Part shown: piece after piece, positions 37,730-49,892 of the stretch | Layout: each line of letters starts with the position of its first letter | Numbering within the stretch: position 1 is the first letter of the stretch | Assembly: GCA_963662155.1 (NCBI GenBank) | Contig: OY759266.1 | Location: 10,181,098 to 10,245,097 of the forward strand | From: Lamellibrachia columna | Taxonomy: Eukaryota; Annelida; Polychaeta; Sabellida; Siboglinidae | Direction: 5' to 3' | Length of the DNA stretch: 64,000 nt | Position numbers and translations under genes: made by a program | Notes under the pieces: generated by a model | What the model was told of the DNA's origin: nothing | Database searches by the model: none | What the model saw: the letters and a program-made list of their open reading frames with translations, nothing else

Positions 37730-37905
37730 CCTTCCCGCAGTCTCTGCCAGTCAGTTTAATCGGAAGCCTGCTGTATCTGAGCTAATATTAGCGAGCCAGG
37801 ATATTGCATGGCGGCATTGCCGGTGTATATCAGGAGAACTCAGTAAGGAACAGGGCTCCACATGAACACCAGCTGATTATGGCACGCAGTCAATGCACAT
37901 TCTTG
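37730..37905. promoter_or_regulatory. Candidate conserved non-coding element
   Basis: Balanced, repeat-free 170 bp between two arrays. GCTAATATTAGC (37781-37792) is a perfect palindrome holding two TAAT homeodomain-type cores. The call is inference only, with no open frame and no comparison available. Confidence 0.2.
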
Positions 37906-38084
37906 GTACATACATCAGTGCCTCTTAAGCAGTTTAGTTATATATGTGATGCTTTGTGAGATCTTACCATGTGAGCTTATCATGCAACACGACAACAAAT
38001 AATGGCCATTTTTGTGTAGCATTGTTGATTGAACAGCGGATGTATTATGATCAGGTACTCTCAGGCGTCCTTTGGTTCTAATCA

Positions 38085-38250
38085 TGTTACTGTTGTTGTT
38101 GTTGTACTAATCATGTTACTGTAGTTGTTGTTCTAATCATGTTTCTGTTGTTGTTGTTCTAATCATGTTACTGTTGTTGTTGTTCTTCTTCTTCTAATCA
38201 TGTTACTGTTGTTGTTGTTGTTCTAATCATGTTACTGTTGCTGCTTATCA
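38085..38250. repeat. Minisatellite of 27-30 bp, about 6 copies
   Basis: Units TTCTAATCATGTTACTGTTG plus a (TTG)n run of varying length. Confidence 0.9.
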
Positions 38251-38989
38251 AGGTACTGTGCACAATAGGTTTAGAAAAACAACTGAAAATACACTTTTCT
38301 GCATTTGTTTGGAAATAGTTGTCAGTTACATGTAGTGGAGAATTGCCTTCAGATTTTCTTCTCACCAACTCTTGGTGAGAAGAAAGTCTGAACACAGTTT
38401 GTATTTTTAAGAATCACCATAATAACACTAGAATATGTATGACTTGGTCGCACATTTATATTTTACATTAAACTGTAACCTAGTGCCAATTGCAACCACA
38501 ATTTCGTTTCCACAAACAGCCGTTTATATGTATAATATTTCCACATGGCATTGTTATCTAGTCTGAGGTTGATAAGACATTATTTCAGTTGATGGAAGAT
38601 AAAACTTATTCATAATCGTGTTTTTACAGGTATGTCGTATACAAACATTGCCAGAAGGCGCAAGGTACCTGGTTACTCTGTTGCATTCCTATTGCATTGC
38701 TGTTGAAATACATCCTATAAAAAATTTTGATGGGTAACATATTTGCTGGTATACACTGCATGATTGCAGAGATGACGCCGAACAGTCTGCATCAGTCTGC
38801 ATCGCGGATGTGGATGTCGCGGGAAATCTGTATTTATATTGGTTGTAATCGGCTGTTTTTGCAGCAGCTAATTTTCATTTCTGGCAAACGGTATTAGTTC
38901 AACTGGGCCATGTGGCAAATACCCAAGATGTTGGTACTTTGGTGTTGGTATCTTTAGCAGCGTGATATACTCTTGATAACATTCTTACT
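38251..38989. other. No recognised feature
   Basis: Short inverted word CTCACCAACT..TTGGTGAGAAGAAA at about 38361-38385. Nothing coding. Confidence 0.4.
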
Positions 38990-41165
38990 GAACGTATAAA
39001 AATAACAACATGTAAAATGCTTCTATTGCGCTAAAATCCTCGAGAGACCCAAGCTCGGCGACGCACCAAAACAAAAGGGGTTAAGCAGTTCATAATCGAT
39101 AAGTAGTTCCAGTTGAAAACAGTTGGATTGGTACGCTGGGGGGCTATGGAGGATAAGCAAGTTTAAACAGGTGGGTTTCTAGTTTACGGCGAAATGTTTC
39201 CTACAGACGTAACACTAACAGGGAGTGAGTTCCACAGATCGGTGCAGCAACTGACAAAAGCTCTAGTTCCGACATTTGTCTTAACACTGGGAACAAAAAG
39301 TAGATTAGTCTACTTCAAGTCTACTGCTATTAAGAGCAGTTGCAGTTGTTTTGGCTACATCAAAAGACATATACCGGCGAATACGACGAAGGTCATGAAT
39401 GTGATACAAGCAGCAATGACAAGTTGTGAAATATGCTGTTTAAAATTATTATCAAAGGTGACTCCTAAATTCCGCATTGAGATGGCTGGTGTGAAATTCT
39501 AGCCAGCATAGGTGTCAAAGAAAAAACAATCAAGTTTACCATGCTGCTTTTGTTTACTAATAATAAGAAACTCTGTTTTATTTGTATTTAACTAATTTGC
39601 TGTCAGTCATCCAGTGGAATATATTCTGGAGACAATCCCTGAGTTGGTTTAAGGAACAATTTATATCTGGGGGAGCGAAGGAAAGGAAAATCTGTGTATC
39701 ATCTGCATATAGGTGGTGGTCCAAGTTGTGAGTTTGAATGACTGAGCTTAGTGGAGTAGTGTAAAGAGTAAAAAGTAGTGGTCATTGAACAGAACCTGAG
39801 GGACACTACATGAAGTGGGTGGTGCCACTGAAAAGCACTATCTTCACTCTTTGGTATCTGTCAGCTAAGTAAGATAAAAACCAGCTCAGGGCTGTGCCAG
39901 ATGTCATAACAAATTGACAGGCGTTTAATGAATTTGTTATGGTCAATAGTATCAAAAGCAGCAGTTAAATCAAGCAAGGTAAGCTCTGTTACTTTACCTT
40001 TGTCCATATTTAAAGTGAAATGATTGTGTACTTTAAAAAAGGTGCGTTCTTATATAACGCATTATCCAGTCCTCGGGACTGCTCAAAGCATTTTACACTT
40101 CTTCAGAGCAGTCTCTGTAAAATTAAACTGTTTATAAGCTGATTGTAATACATTAGACATACAATTTGACTCAATGTGAGACCATAGATGACTTGCTACA
40201 ACTTCTTCCAGTACTTTGGGAATAAAGCTTAGATTAGAAATAGGTCTATAACTGTTTAGGTTTTCTTTAGGCAAAGTTTACTTCTTAAGAAATGGGTTGA
40301 CTTGCCCTTGAAATCATCAGGAAATAACCTTTAGCACAGCGTGCATTTACAATATTTGTTATTGGGTAAAGTAATGTGTCAAGACATACTTTCAGCAATG
40401 TAGCCGGTAATGGATCAAGATCACAGGACTTATTTGGGGAGGACGTGATTGTTTTCCTTACTTCATCAACTGTGGCAGATGTAAAAGAAGCGAGTAGAGA
40501 ATTTACTTGGGGAGATTCCACCTGTACAGGATTGAAAGTATGATCTGGAAAAGCAGATTGGATCAGACTGATTTTCTTTTTGAAATGACCGGAGAACGAG
40601 TTACATAAAGACTTGATTGAGACATGATTAGGTAGAGACGGAGCAGGCACTCTATGTAAAATTTTATTTAGGCAATTCCATAACTCATATGGATTTTCAG
40701 CATTATTTGAGACCATATTTGTATAATAAACTGTTTTGGCTTTACCCATTTGTGTGTTGCAGTAGTTGCACTGTTTTGAATAACGTGACCTATCCACATG
40801 GGAGCGTGATTTGCGCCATACTCGTTCAAGATAATGACGACGCCTTTTAGAATATAAAATTTCAGGAGTCATCCATGGAGCTGATAGTGTTTGTGACACA
40901 GATTTGGTAGTTATCGGGGTGTGTTTATTAAGTAAAGCCTGGAGTACGTGATAGTATTGTTTACACAAGTCGGACAGGTGTCCTTTTGGATCTCTGATAA
41001 CGTCCGATTTAAGAATATCAGCCTTGAAGGTGTCAATGTCAATCGAAAATAATAAGTCACTAAGTGATACCAACTTACCCCGAACTGATCGGAAGTATGT
41101 GGTAGCAAACCTCATGTTGCGACTGATGGCAGGCCCAGGATTGATACTAACGTCTCCTGCCAGGA
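38990..41165 (-). pseudogene. L2-like LINE, ORF2 remnant
   Basis: Read from 41160 leftward. The frame 41115-40285 contains [20 protein letters not shown] and [12 protein letters not shown], the segment before the RT, then [13 protein letters not shown]. Frame 40274-40083 has NSYRPISNLSFIPKVLEEVV (RT motif 1). After a SINE-tail insertion, LTLLDLTAAFDTIDHNKF (motif A) follows near 39950. The catalytic YADDTQIFLSFAPPDI is at about 39662-39709. The C-terminal LWNSLPVSVT and LETHLFKLAYPP signatures lie near 39140-39245. Several frameshifts and stops make it inactive. L2 clade is inferred from these motifs (AAFDTIDH, YADDTQ.Y, LWN.LP). Confidence 0.85.
40035..40097 (-). mobile_element. SINE 3'-tail fragment inserted in the L2 LINE
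   Basis: The sequence contains CAGTCCTCGGGACTG and ATATAACGCATTATC, matching the tail of the family 1 SINE (17371-17405; 52283-52312). It separates RT motif 1 (..FTETALKK) from KVHNHFTLNMDKG. It is either a severely 5'-truncated SINE or shared tail sequence. Confidence 0.6.
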
Positions 41166-41279
41166 GAAGTATTATGGTAATTTAAGTGTTGGCCTAGAGC
41201 AAGGGATTGGAAGTAACTTGTGATTAAAACAAAGGTTAAGACATGGCAAACCATGTAAAAGGAAAGCGAATGATGAACT
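41166..41279. other. Spacer between two L2-like fragments
   Basis: Non-coding, no repeats. Confidence 0.35.
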
Positions 41280-41500
41280 CTCAGTTGTTGGGGATATCAT
41301 TTCGCCGTAATCTGAAAACCTATCTTTTCAAAATTGCCTATCCTCCTTAGCTTCTTGGCACCTCCATCCATCGGTTGACGACTTTTTGCATTGTACATGG
41401 TCACGAGAATGCCTAATCCTTTGGTTTTGTTGCACCACTCAGCTCGGATTTTCCGAGGATATTGGCGCCAAAGAAGTCATTTTACTATTATTATTGAGGA
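41280..41500 (+). pseudogene. L2-like LINE 3' end
   Basis: The plus-strand frame around 41300 reads SFRRNLKTYLFKIAYPP, then LSSDFPRILAPKKSF near 41440-41490, followed by a short (ATT)n. This is the C-terminus and 3' end of an L2-type ORF2. It is oriented opposite to the element at 38990-41165, so it is a separate insertion. Confidence 0.7.
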
Positions 41501-43369
41501 AACAACCAAAATGTTACAATAAATGGCACAAAGAACAAGAACCAGAAAGTTTATGTTGACCCTGTTTACAATGCAAATAAAAACTGAGTGATAGAAACAA
41601 AATATGCATTAATATGTTCACATGAAAAAATACAAACACATTATAAGAGGTCAGTGATTCCTATAAAGACTACAGTCGCTCTCATAGGAACCACTAATGA
41701 AATATATTTAACTAACTCATTTACACGGCTGATTCTGTGATTCTATTAAGCAGAGTGCACCATAACCATCATTTTGAGGGTGCTACTGGTTATGTGTTGG
41801 ACTGTCTACAGTCACCTGATTGTTAAGGGGGGTTTATTAGCAGGTTTAGTGCAATAAATGCAAGTCTAACATTACTAGAATGAATAAATGATTAATTCTG
41901 AACAGTTACATCCAATGGGAAGGAACAAAGCATTGCTAGAAGAAAGGACAGAAAGGGGCCAAATGCAGAAGAAGCTGATATAAAAAAGCAGGCCTAAAAT
42001 AAAATTATTATTCAACAAAGAATAAGTAGAATTTGGTTGGTTTTTATACAATGAAAGACGTCATGACAGAGAAATTTATTTAGCGACACGATGAAATGGA
42101 TTACGACGTGACAGAGATAACTCCCAGGAAGGGGACATTTGATGGTGGGTGGACCATCCCATACAACGTCGCCAGCCCACCCAATGATGTCACGCAGAAA
42201 CCTTCACAGAAAGTGCACATAAGAAGGGCTTAAATGATAATACACTCTGGTGGTTTTGCAAAATGGCGTGTCATCATTCGTGATTGAAAAACGACTCAGG
42301 AGACAAAATTAAATTACCTAATGCAGAAAGTCCTAGCCCATGTCCTTGCCTTTCATAGGCCAGCTATTGTCGTGTGCAATAAAAACTTAGGTTTCTGCTG
42401 AGATGCGTGCATTATTGCATTATCAGTGACGTCTGTTGTGTTGCCATGGGACTAGAGCCATGCCACGTGACATAATGCGATGTCTTTCCTTCGGTAAAAC
42501 GAATATGTTTTAGTTAATATTGGTAGTGGCTTGTTCGACGCGGCAGAGTGATTATCGAAAATAAAATATGATATGAACATTTTAAAACTCATTAATTATA
42601 AGTCTTAATGAGAATGGCATGATCCATTGGGATGGTAAGACTGCTTATCACATTTAGTTATTAATCAATGTATTTATGTTTTCTGTGTCAACATGAGTGT
42701 ATAATAAATTGGACAATGCAACTTCTTTAGCGATTAAGCCTTCACCGACTTAAGGTCAGAGGCTCAACAAACCAGAATCATTAAACATGACATGATGACA
42801 TGCAAATTGTCAACAGGGTGAAGAACCACCGAGGATTTAGGGTGGAAATGTGTCTCTGTTGTTGTATTTTGTTTATCAGATAATGATGGACAGAGCTGAC
42901 CCTTTCAACCATCTCACACAGATATCCCATAAAACTGGACACTGTTATTATATCTTGCTACTGGCTGTATAATAACGCAATAAATGTTTACTGAAGTCTT
43001 GTAAATGTACTGGTCAAGACTGGGGCTACTTCCACTGTGAAACGTCCATCTCTGTCAGGAGATGGTCAGACCATGGAGATGAGGAAAATGTAGGATGTCG
43101 GATGGCAACATCCCCTTTCCCAAATCAGGATGTACCAGTACTGGTTATGTTTATCCTAGTTCTTCCCAGATTCATTCCTGTTTATGCGCATGTTCGTTAC
43201 CAGGATTTCTCGATAAAACACAGCCGGAAAAAAGCGCAACTCATAATTCAGCTGAGAGGAAGAGACCTAAATAGTTTATCTCCTCAATCTCTCTCTGTCC
43301 ATTTGATCTCTTATCAGTCCCTACATCTACTTTGCTCAAGATTTATTATTATCGCAGGCTGTGTGCCAG
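41501..43369. other. No firm gene; weak candidate frame 42096-42233
   Basis: Mostly AT-rich. The 45-codon frame at 42096-42233 (starting MDYDVTEITPRKGTFDGG) has less AT-rich codons than its flanks but matches nothing I know and has no clear exon borders. Region 42400-42500 holds CRE- and E-box-like words (GTGACGT, CACGTG) of uncertain meaning. Confidence 0.3.
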
Positions 43370-43760
43370 CACAGTACATGCTGGCATGGCAGGCTGTGTG
43401 CTAGCAGGCAGTGCATGCTGGCAAGGCAGGCTGTGTGCCAGCATGCAGCTCATGCTGACATGGCAGGCTGTGTGCCAGCATGCAGCTCATGCTGACATGG
43501 TAGGCTGTGTGCCAGCATGCAGCTCATGCTGACATGGCAGGCTGTGTGCCAGCATGCAGCTCATGCTGACATGGCAGGCTGTGTGCCAGCATGCAGCTCA
43601 TGCTGACATGGTAGGCTGTGTGCCAGCATGCAGCTCAGGCTGGCATGGCAGGCTGTGTGCTAGCACGCAGTGCATGCTGGCATGGCAGGCTGTGTGCTAG
43701 CACTCAGTGCATGCTGGCATGGCAGGCTGTGTGATAGCATGCAGTGCATGCTGGCATGTT
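43370..43760. repeat. 37-bp minisatellite, about 10 copies
   Basis: Units CATGCTGACATGGCAGGCTG plus TGTGCCAGCATGCAGCT. Outer units differ (CAGTGCATGCTGGCATGG) from the homogenised central ones. Confidence 0.93.
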
Positions 43761-44034
43761 TCCACTGTGTTGTTGTAATCTCACCATGCATGTGATGCCA
43801 GATTTATACACATTCTGCAAGTTCAACATATCTATGGTATTCACAGCTGGTGCAAAAACACCAACTGGGCAAATGACAGAGAATGGGCCAAGTGCGGTCG
43901 GATCCTTGTATTGATCTGGGTTCAGGACAATTTATTCTCGTTAATATTTTATTTTAAAAATAATCACGCCATTGGCACGGTGCAGATATGAGGCTATTTG
44001 TAAAAACAGTGTGATCATTCTTGCCATGGTGGCG
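43761..44034. other. No recognised feature
   Basis: Short non-repetitive stretch. Confidence 0.4.
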
Positions 44035-44262
44035 TGTGGAGGGGGGCACCGCTCCCTGTTGAGGGGGGTCACACCCTGTGGAGTCACTCCCTGTGGAGGG
44101 GGGCACCGCTCCCTTTGGAGGGGGGTAACTGCTCCCTGTGGAGGGGGGGTCACACCCTGTGGAGTCACTCCCTGTGGAGGGGGCACCGCTCCCTGTGGAG
44201 TCACTCCCTGTGGAGGGGGCACTGCTCCCTGTAGAGGGGGGGGGTCATTCACTGTTGCCCAG
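44035..44262. repeat. G-rich degenerate minisatellite
   Basis: Units such as CTCCCTGTGGAGGGGGGCAC and TCACACCCTGTGGAG alternate. Runs of five to eight G on the plus strand recur at short spacing, giving G-quadruplex potential. CTCCCTGTGGAGGG is itself partly self-complementary. Gly/Pro-rich frames here are artefacts. Confidence 0.9.
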
Positions 44263-44544
44263 CCCAGTTTCTTTGTTCCATTGTAGAGAAATGTTCCGAC
44301 AGATAACCTTTCAGTTGTCACTGACATACGCGCTCATTCATAAACACGAGAAGTCATCACCATGTCTCATTTGGCAGATATTCAGCAACTCTAGCCTCCT
44401 GTTTCTATTCTGCATGGTAAATTAACATCTAAAATGTTTTTCTCGTCTTCAGAATTGCCGTTAATGACTTGTGAGTGCGGGAGACCTCCCAGCCTCATGT
44501 GAAGACTGCACGGTGTGTAAGGTTAGTACCAATGCTACCTGGGT
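44263..44544. other. No recognised feature
   Basis: Mixed sequence without motif. Confidence 0.4.
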
Positions 44545-44945
44545 CCGTGTGTGGGATCCCGTACTTCCCCTGGTATAGACATCAGGCAGGAGGGACTTCT
44601 TGTGGTGTCTCATCTGAAAACACCCCCTTGGCAGACCTGTCCTCTCCAACATCAATTCAACTTCTCTGGGAAGCATTCAGCCACACTGCCATTATTGAAT
44701 GAAGATTGTTTATTCATAATTAATTTTTCAATTAATTTCATATATCTCCACCACTTCATCTTGTGTTTGTCTGCAGCCCAAAGTTGCAGTCTGTTTTTAA
44801 TGTCTACCATTGTAGGTACTCATTTAAAGCTGAATGAACTAAGGCAGTGTGGAGGGTATGCCCAGGCTCAAACTGGCAGAAGGAGGAATCAAGCCTGGTT
44901 CTCTCAAGTGAGAGTCCGACATTCTAACCACAAGCCACTGTGTCC
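44545..44945 (-). mobile_element. tRNA-derived SINE (family 1) joined to a second tail type
   Basis: The minus-strand body has GGAAGCATTCAG at 44661-44672 and a degenerate head at 44880-44945. To its left, 44545-44617 carries the complement of a TTCAGATGAGAC...GGGATCCCAC tail, resembling 18340-18442, instead of the CAGTCC hairpin tail seen in other copies. It is either a composite SINE or two adjacent insertions. Confidence 0.65.
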
Positions 44946-45439
44946 TACATAATCGTGACATATTTATACGGTCTAAGACTCCTACTATTGCTAAAACCTA
45001 CTTATCATTACATATGTTCTTGGTGGACCTGGGTGACAAAGGCGGTGGTTAACCCTCATAAACAAGGTATGCTGGACAATAGGCTAAACAACGCTTCTTT
45101 CCTGTGGGTGGTGAAAATTTGAAAATGGCCACAGCAACCTACCATTAAGTGTGTCACTCTACATAGAATGTTAATTACTACTCTAAAGCATGAATAATTT
45201 TTTTTTTATTCAAACTCAGTATATATATAATTAGACCACAATTATGTTTACACAAACGTGTTTTGTAATAGTAAGGAGGAAGTGCAAACTGAAAATTAAA
45301 CATTTCTCACTATATAATTGCTGATTGAAACGCTAATAACTGCAATTATTTCTTAGTAACCATATCATTAGCAGTGGTGGCTGAGCAGTTTATTTAGTTG
45401 GTTGTGTTGTTATATTTACACACCTGAAACATTCTATTT
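44946..45439. other. No recognised feature
   Basis: AT-rich, non-repetitive. Confidence 0.4.
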
Positions 45440-45822
45440 CACGTTTCATGCCTAACCAGTACCTTATATTTCATGCCTAACCAGTACCTTACGTTTCATG
45501 CCTAACCAGTACCTTATATTTCATGCCTAACCAGTACCTTATATTTCATGCCTAACCAGTACCTTATATTTCATGCCTAACCAGTACCTTATATTTCATG
45601 CCTAACCAGTACCTTATATTTCATGCCTAACCAGTACCTTATATTTCATGCCTAACCAGTACCTTATATTTCATGCCTAACCAGTACCTTATATTTCATG
45701 CCTAACCAGTACCTTATATTTCATGCCTAACCAGTACCTTATATTTCATGCCTAACCAGTACCTTATATTTCATGCCTAACCAGTACCTTATATTTCATG
45801 CCTAACCAGTACCTTATATTTA
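45440..45822. repeat. 25-bp minisatellite, about 15 copies
   Basis: Units CAGTACCTTATATTTCATGC plus CTAAC, almost perfect. It abuts the (ATT)n tail of the L2-like fragment at its right. Confidence 0.96.
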
Positions 45823-46440
45823 CAATAATAATAATAATATAGACACTTCCGTTGCACTTAAATCCGCAGAAACCTGAGCCCAGAAACGCATCATATTGAA
45901 AAGGTTTGGCAGTCTAGAAATCAATATATATGATGTTAGCGTTGTCAACAGATGGGTGAATATGCCAGGGAGCTAAGCAGGGAACGCACGGTTAAACAGA
46001 TAAGTCTTCAAACGACGACAAAATTTTATTATGTTTCCTGCTGATGTAACACTGGACGTAACACTAACAGGGAGCGAATTCCAGAGTTGGTGCAGCAACC
46101 GAGGAAGCCCTAGGTGTAATACTTTTATCAGCTCTGACAAAAAGTAAATCAGAATTAGATGATCGAAACTGTCTGGGCTGTCTCGCAGGAGTGAGCAGAG
46201 AACTAGATGATGGAAGCTGTCTGGGCTGTCTGGCAGGAGTGAGCAGAGAACTAGATGATGGAAGCTGTCTGGGCTGTCTGGCAGGAGTGAGCAGAGAACT
46301 AGATGATGGAAGCTGTCTGGGCTGTCTCGCAGGAGTGAGCAGAGAATGTAACTTTGATCTTTCAGACACATTTATTGTAGAGACTGCGTGAGCTGTTATT
46401 GGCTGATGGTTAAACAAAACATTGGAGTAGATACACTGCA
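45823..46440 (-). pseudogene. L2-like LINE 3' end with internal tandem expansion
   Basis: The minus strand reads NIIKFCRRLKTYLFNRAFPA at about 45973-46030 and SVAAPTLEFAPC just upstream in another frame, the ORF2 C-terminus. The 3' end is followed by (ATT)n at 45823-45840. Upstream, 46150-46345 consists of about four 48-bp units (CTAGATGATGGAAGCTGTCT..), each encoding a LLTPARQPRQLPSSSS repeat. These derive from the LINE's own coding sequence. Confidence 0.75.
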
Positions 46441-47539
46441 TTGATCCACACACAAACACATCACAAAGAACAGTAAAATGCTAAACAGGTCTCCATTGTC
46501 GTCATGTTAATTTTTTATTAGACATGAATATGCTGGCATACAAATGTATCTTTTTGTTAAGCATAATTAAACTTGCATGCCTAATATATTACATTCACCA
46601 AATCTGAATGATCTGATTCTGCTGTGTAACTGTGTAACTGTGTAACTGTGTAACTGTGTAACTGTGTAACTGTGCTCATGCAGGTACATTTAATTTCTCA
46701 CAAAGTCACTGGTGACATTGTTTCCACGGTTGAATAATCTTACACATGGGAAACATGGCAGTTGTTTGTGTGTTTCTACCGGTAGACATTACATGTCCTA
46801 CCAATCCTGAAGACATCCCTCACAAATCACTTCTGCTTGCGACAGCTATTCACGTTTAATAGCATCGTCTTGAATGACCTTGAATTCTCCCAGACATTTA
46901 TCACTGCACAAGTCCTGGATTCTTGACAACTTGATTGCTGAATTTTTTTATGTGTGCTAGTCCCAAAGGGCGACCTTAACCTACATAAATAGTTTACTCT
47001 ATGTAGGAGCTATTTTTGGGTGACACATTAACCTAGAGGAATTTAGGGTTAAATGCACTGGTTATTCAGTTCTCTTATCAAATGTGTTGTCAGTTTAAAT
47101 TCAGTATGAAATGTTTTAGTGTGGATGCATGTTTGGGCGAGGTGGATTTTGAAAGTTGTGTTTTTAATTTGGATTGATAATAATGTATGTTATAAGAAAC
47201 TGTATTTATAACAGGTCATCAGTCGTAACCATGGTTCATATAATATTGGCTGTGTGTATTTATCTATAAACCAATAATATAAGCTGCTTTTCAGCCACAA
47301 TACAGAATTCATGTTGTGGTCTGTGTAACATAATTCAAAATCATAGGTAGTTTAAAAAGACTGTGCTTGTTTTTAGACATTGTTTCACATGAATTTATTA
47401 ATGTCTGCTGTGTGCAATTAATAGATTAGTCCTGGCTGACATGTCAGTCATTTCCTCTGCACAATGACAGAAATAATAAAAGAAACATAACGATTCCTTT
47501 CACATAGATGCTGTATGAGTATGAGTTCTCGAGGTAAAT
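46441..47539. other. No gene; (CTGTGTAA)n at 46622-46672
   Basis: About seven copies of CTGTGTAA. The remainder is AT-rich without recognisable content. Confidence 0.5.
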
Positions 47540-49190
47540 CAATAAATCTATGATGACTACACAAAAAGTCATAGTCAGGATAGAATGGGTAACTACATTA
47601 TAAGTTGTAGTCGGGATAGAATAGTAACTATGTAAAAAGTCATAGTCGGGATAGAATGGTAACTAGGTAAAAAGTTGTAGTCAGGATAGAATGGTAACTA
47701 GGTAAAAAGTTGTAGTCAGGATAGAATGGGTAACTACGTCATAAGTTGTAGTTGGGATAGAATGGGTAACTACATTGTAAGTTGTAGTCGGGATAGAATG
47801 GGTAACTATATAAAAAGTAGTAGTCGGGATAGAATGGTAACTATGTAAAAAGTCATAGTCACGATAGAATGGTAACTATGTAAAAAGTTGTAGTCGGGAT
47901 AGAATGGGTAACTACGTTATAAGTTGTAGTCGGGATAGAATGGGTAACTACTTTATAAGTTGTAATCGGGATAGAATGGGTATCTACATAAAAAGTTGTA
48001 GTCGGGATAGAATGGTAACTATGTAAAAAGTCATAGTTGGGACAGAATGGTAACTACGTAAAACATTGTAGTTGGGATAGAATGGTAACTACGTAAATAG
48101 TTGTAGTCAGGATAGAATGGGTAGCTACGTTATAAGTTGTAGTCGGGATAGAATGGGTAACTACATAAAAAGTCATAGTCAGGACAGAATGGGTAATTAC
48201 AGAAAAAGTCATAGTCAGGATAGAATAGTAACTACGTAAAAAGTTGTAGTCATGATAGAATGGGTAACGACATCATAAATTGTAGTCAGGATAGAATGGG
48301 TAACTACATAAAAAGTTGTAATCGCGGGATAGAATGGTAACTATGTAAAAAGTCATAGTCGGGATAGAATGGTAACTATGTAAAAAGTCATAGTCGGGAT
48401 AGAATGGCAACTACGTAAAAAGTTGTAGTCGGGATAGAATGGGTAACTACGTTATAAGTTGTAGTCAGGATAGAATGGATAACTACCTAAAAAGTTGTAG
48501 TCGCGGGATAGAATGGTAACTATGTAAAAAGTCATAGTCGGGATAGAATGGTAACTACGTAAAAAGTTGTAGTCGGGATAGAATGGATAACTACGTTATA
48601 AGTTGTAGTCGGGATAGAATGGGTAACTACATAAAAAGTTGTAGTTGGGATAGAATGGGTAACTACATAAAAAGTTGTAGATGGGATAGAATGGGTAACT
48701 ACATAAAAAGTTGTAGTTGGGATAGAATGGGTAACTACATAAAAAGTTGTAGATGGGATAGAATGGGTAACTACATAAAAAGTTGTAGTTGGGATAGAAT
48801 GGGTAACTACATAAAAAGTTGTAGTCGGGATAGAATTGGTAACTACATAAAAAGTTGTAGTCAAGATAGAATAGTAACTATGTAAAAAGTTGTAGTCGGG
48901 ATAGGATGGGTAACTAAATTATAAGTTGTAGTCGGGATAGAATGGGCAACTACATAAAAAGTTGTAGTTGGGATAGAATGGTAACTACGTAAAAAGTTGT
49001 AGTCAGGATAGAATGGGTAACTACATAAAAAGTTGTAGTCGGGATAGAATGGGTAACTACATAAAAAGTTGTAGTCGGGATAGAATGGTAACTCCGTAAA
49101 AAGTTGTAGTCAGGATAGGATGGGTAACTAAATTATATGTTGTAGTCAGGATAGAATGGGTAACTACATAAAAACTCGTAGTTGGGATAA
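47540..49190. repeat. 36-bp minisatellite, about 45 copies (1.65 kb)
   Basis: Units AGTTGTAGTCGGGATAGAAT plus GGGTAACTACATAAAA. Two subtypes intermix: AGTTGTAG..GGGTAACTACRTTATA and AGTCATAG..GGTAACTATGTAAAA. A run of highly similar units (48600-48840) is in frame for 12-residue repeats on both strands, which are artefacts. Confidence 0.96.
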
Positions 49191-49329
49191 AAAGAGTACC
49201 CTTTAGACCACAGCCATTTTAAAAGACCCTGGTTCCCCTGTTATTTGACCAGATATGGAAAAACGTGAAGTCATGATATCCAATGTGTCCTCTAAACTAT
49301 ACATACGCCAGAGTGCGGCATTTGTATAA
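49191..49329. other. Spacer between two arrays
   Basis: About 140 bp of unique sequence. Confidence 0.5.
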
Positions 49330-49892
49330 ATCGAAATATGCTGCTATTTTGGGCTGGGTTTGATTGCATTGAAGTGTCAGTCTGCGGGTGGGTTTGGCTG
49401 ACTTGAAGACTAAAGTAATATGCACAGCAGGCAGGCTCTGATGCACATTGAAGTGTCAGTCTGCGGGAGGGATTGGCTGACTTAAAAACTAAAGTAATAT
49501 GCACAGCAGGCTCTGATGCACATTGAAGTATCAGTCTGCGGGTGGGTTTGGCTGAATTGAGGACTAAAGTAATATGCACAGCAGGCTCTGATGCACATTG
49601 ACGTGTCAGTCTGCGTGGGTTTGGCTGACTTGAAGACTAAAGTAACATGCACAGCAGGCTCTGATGCACATTGAAGTGTCAGTCTGCGGGTGGGTTTGGC
49701 TGAATTGAGGACTAAAGTAATATGCACAGCAGGCTCTGATGCACATTGACATGTCAGTCTGTGGGTGGGTTTGGCTGACTTGAAGACTAAAGTAATATGC
49801 ACAGCAGGCTCTGATGCACATTGAAGTGTCAGTCTGCGGGTGGGTTTGGCTGACTTGAAGACTAAAGTAATATGCATAGCAGGCTCAGATGC
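49330..49892. repeat. 75-bp minisatellite, about 7 copies
   Basis: Units include GCACAGCAGGCTCTGATGCA, CATTGAAGTGTCAGTCTGCG and GGTTTGGCTGACTTGAAGAC. One unit has a GCAG insertion. Frames through it are artefacts of the 3n period. Confidence 0.95.

Noticed and set aside
48532..48885. Repeat proteins on both strands
   Set aside because: Artefact of the 36-bp minisatellite.
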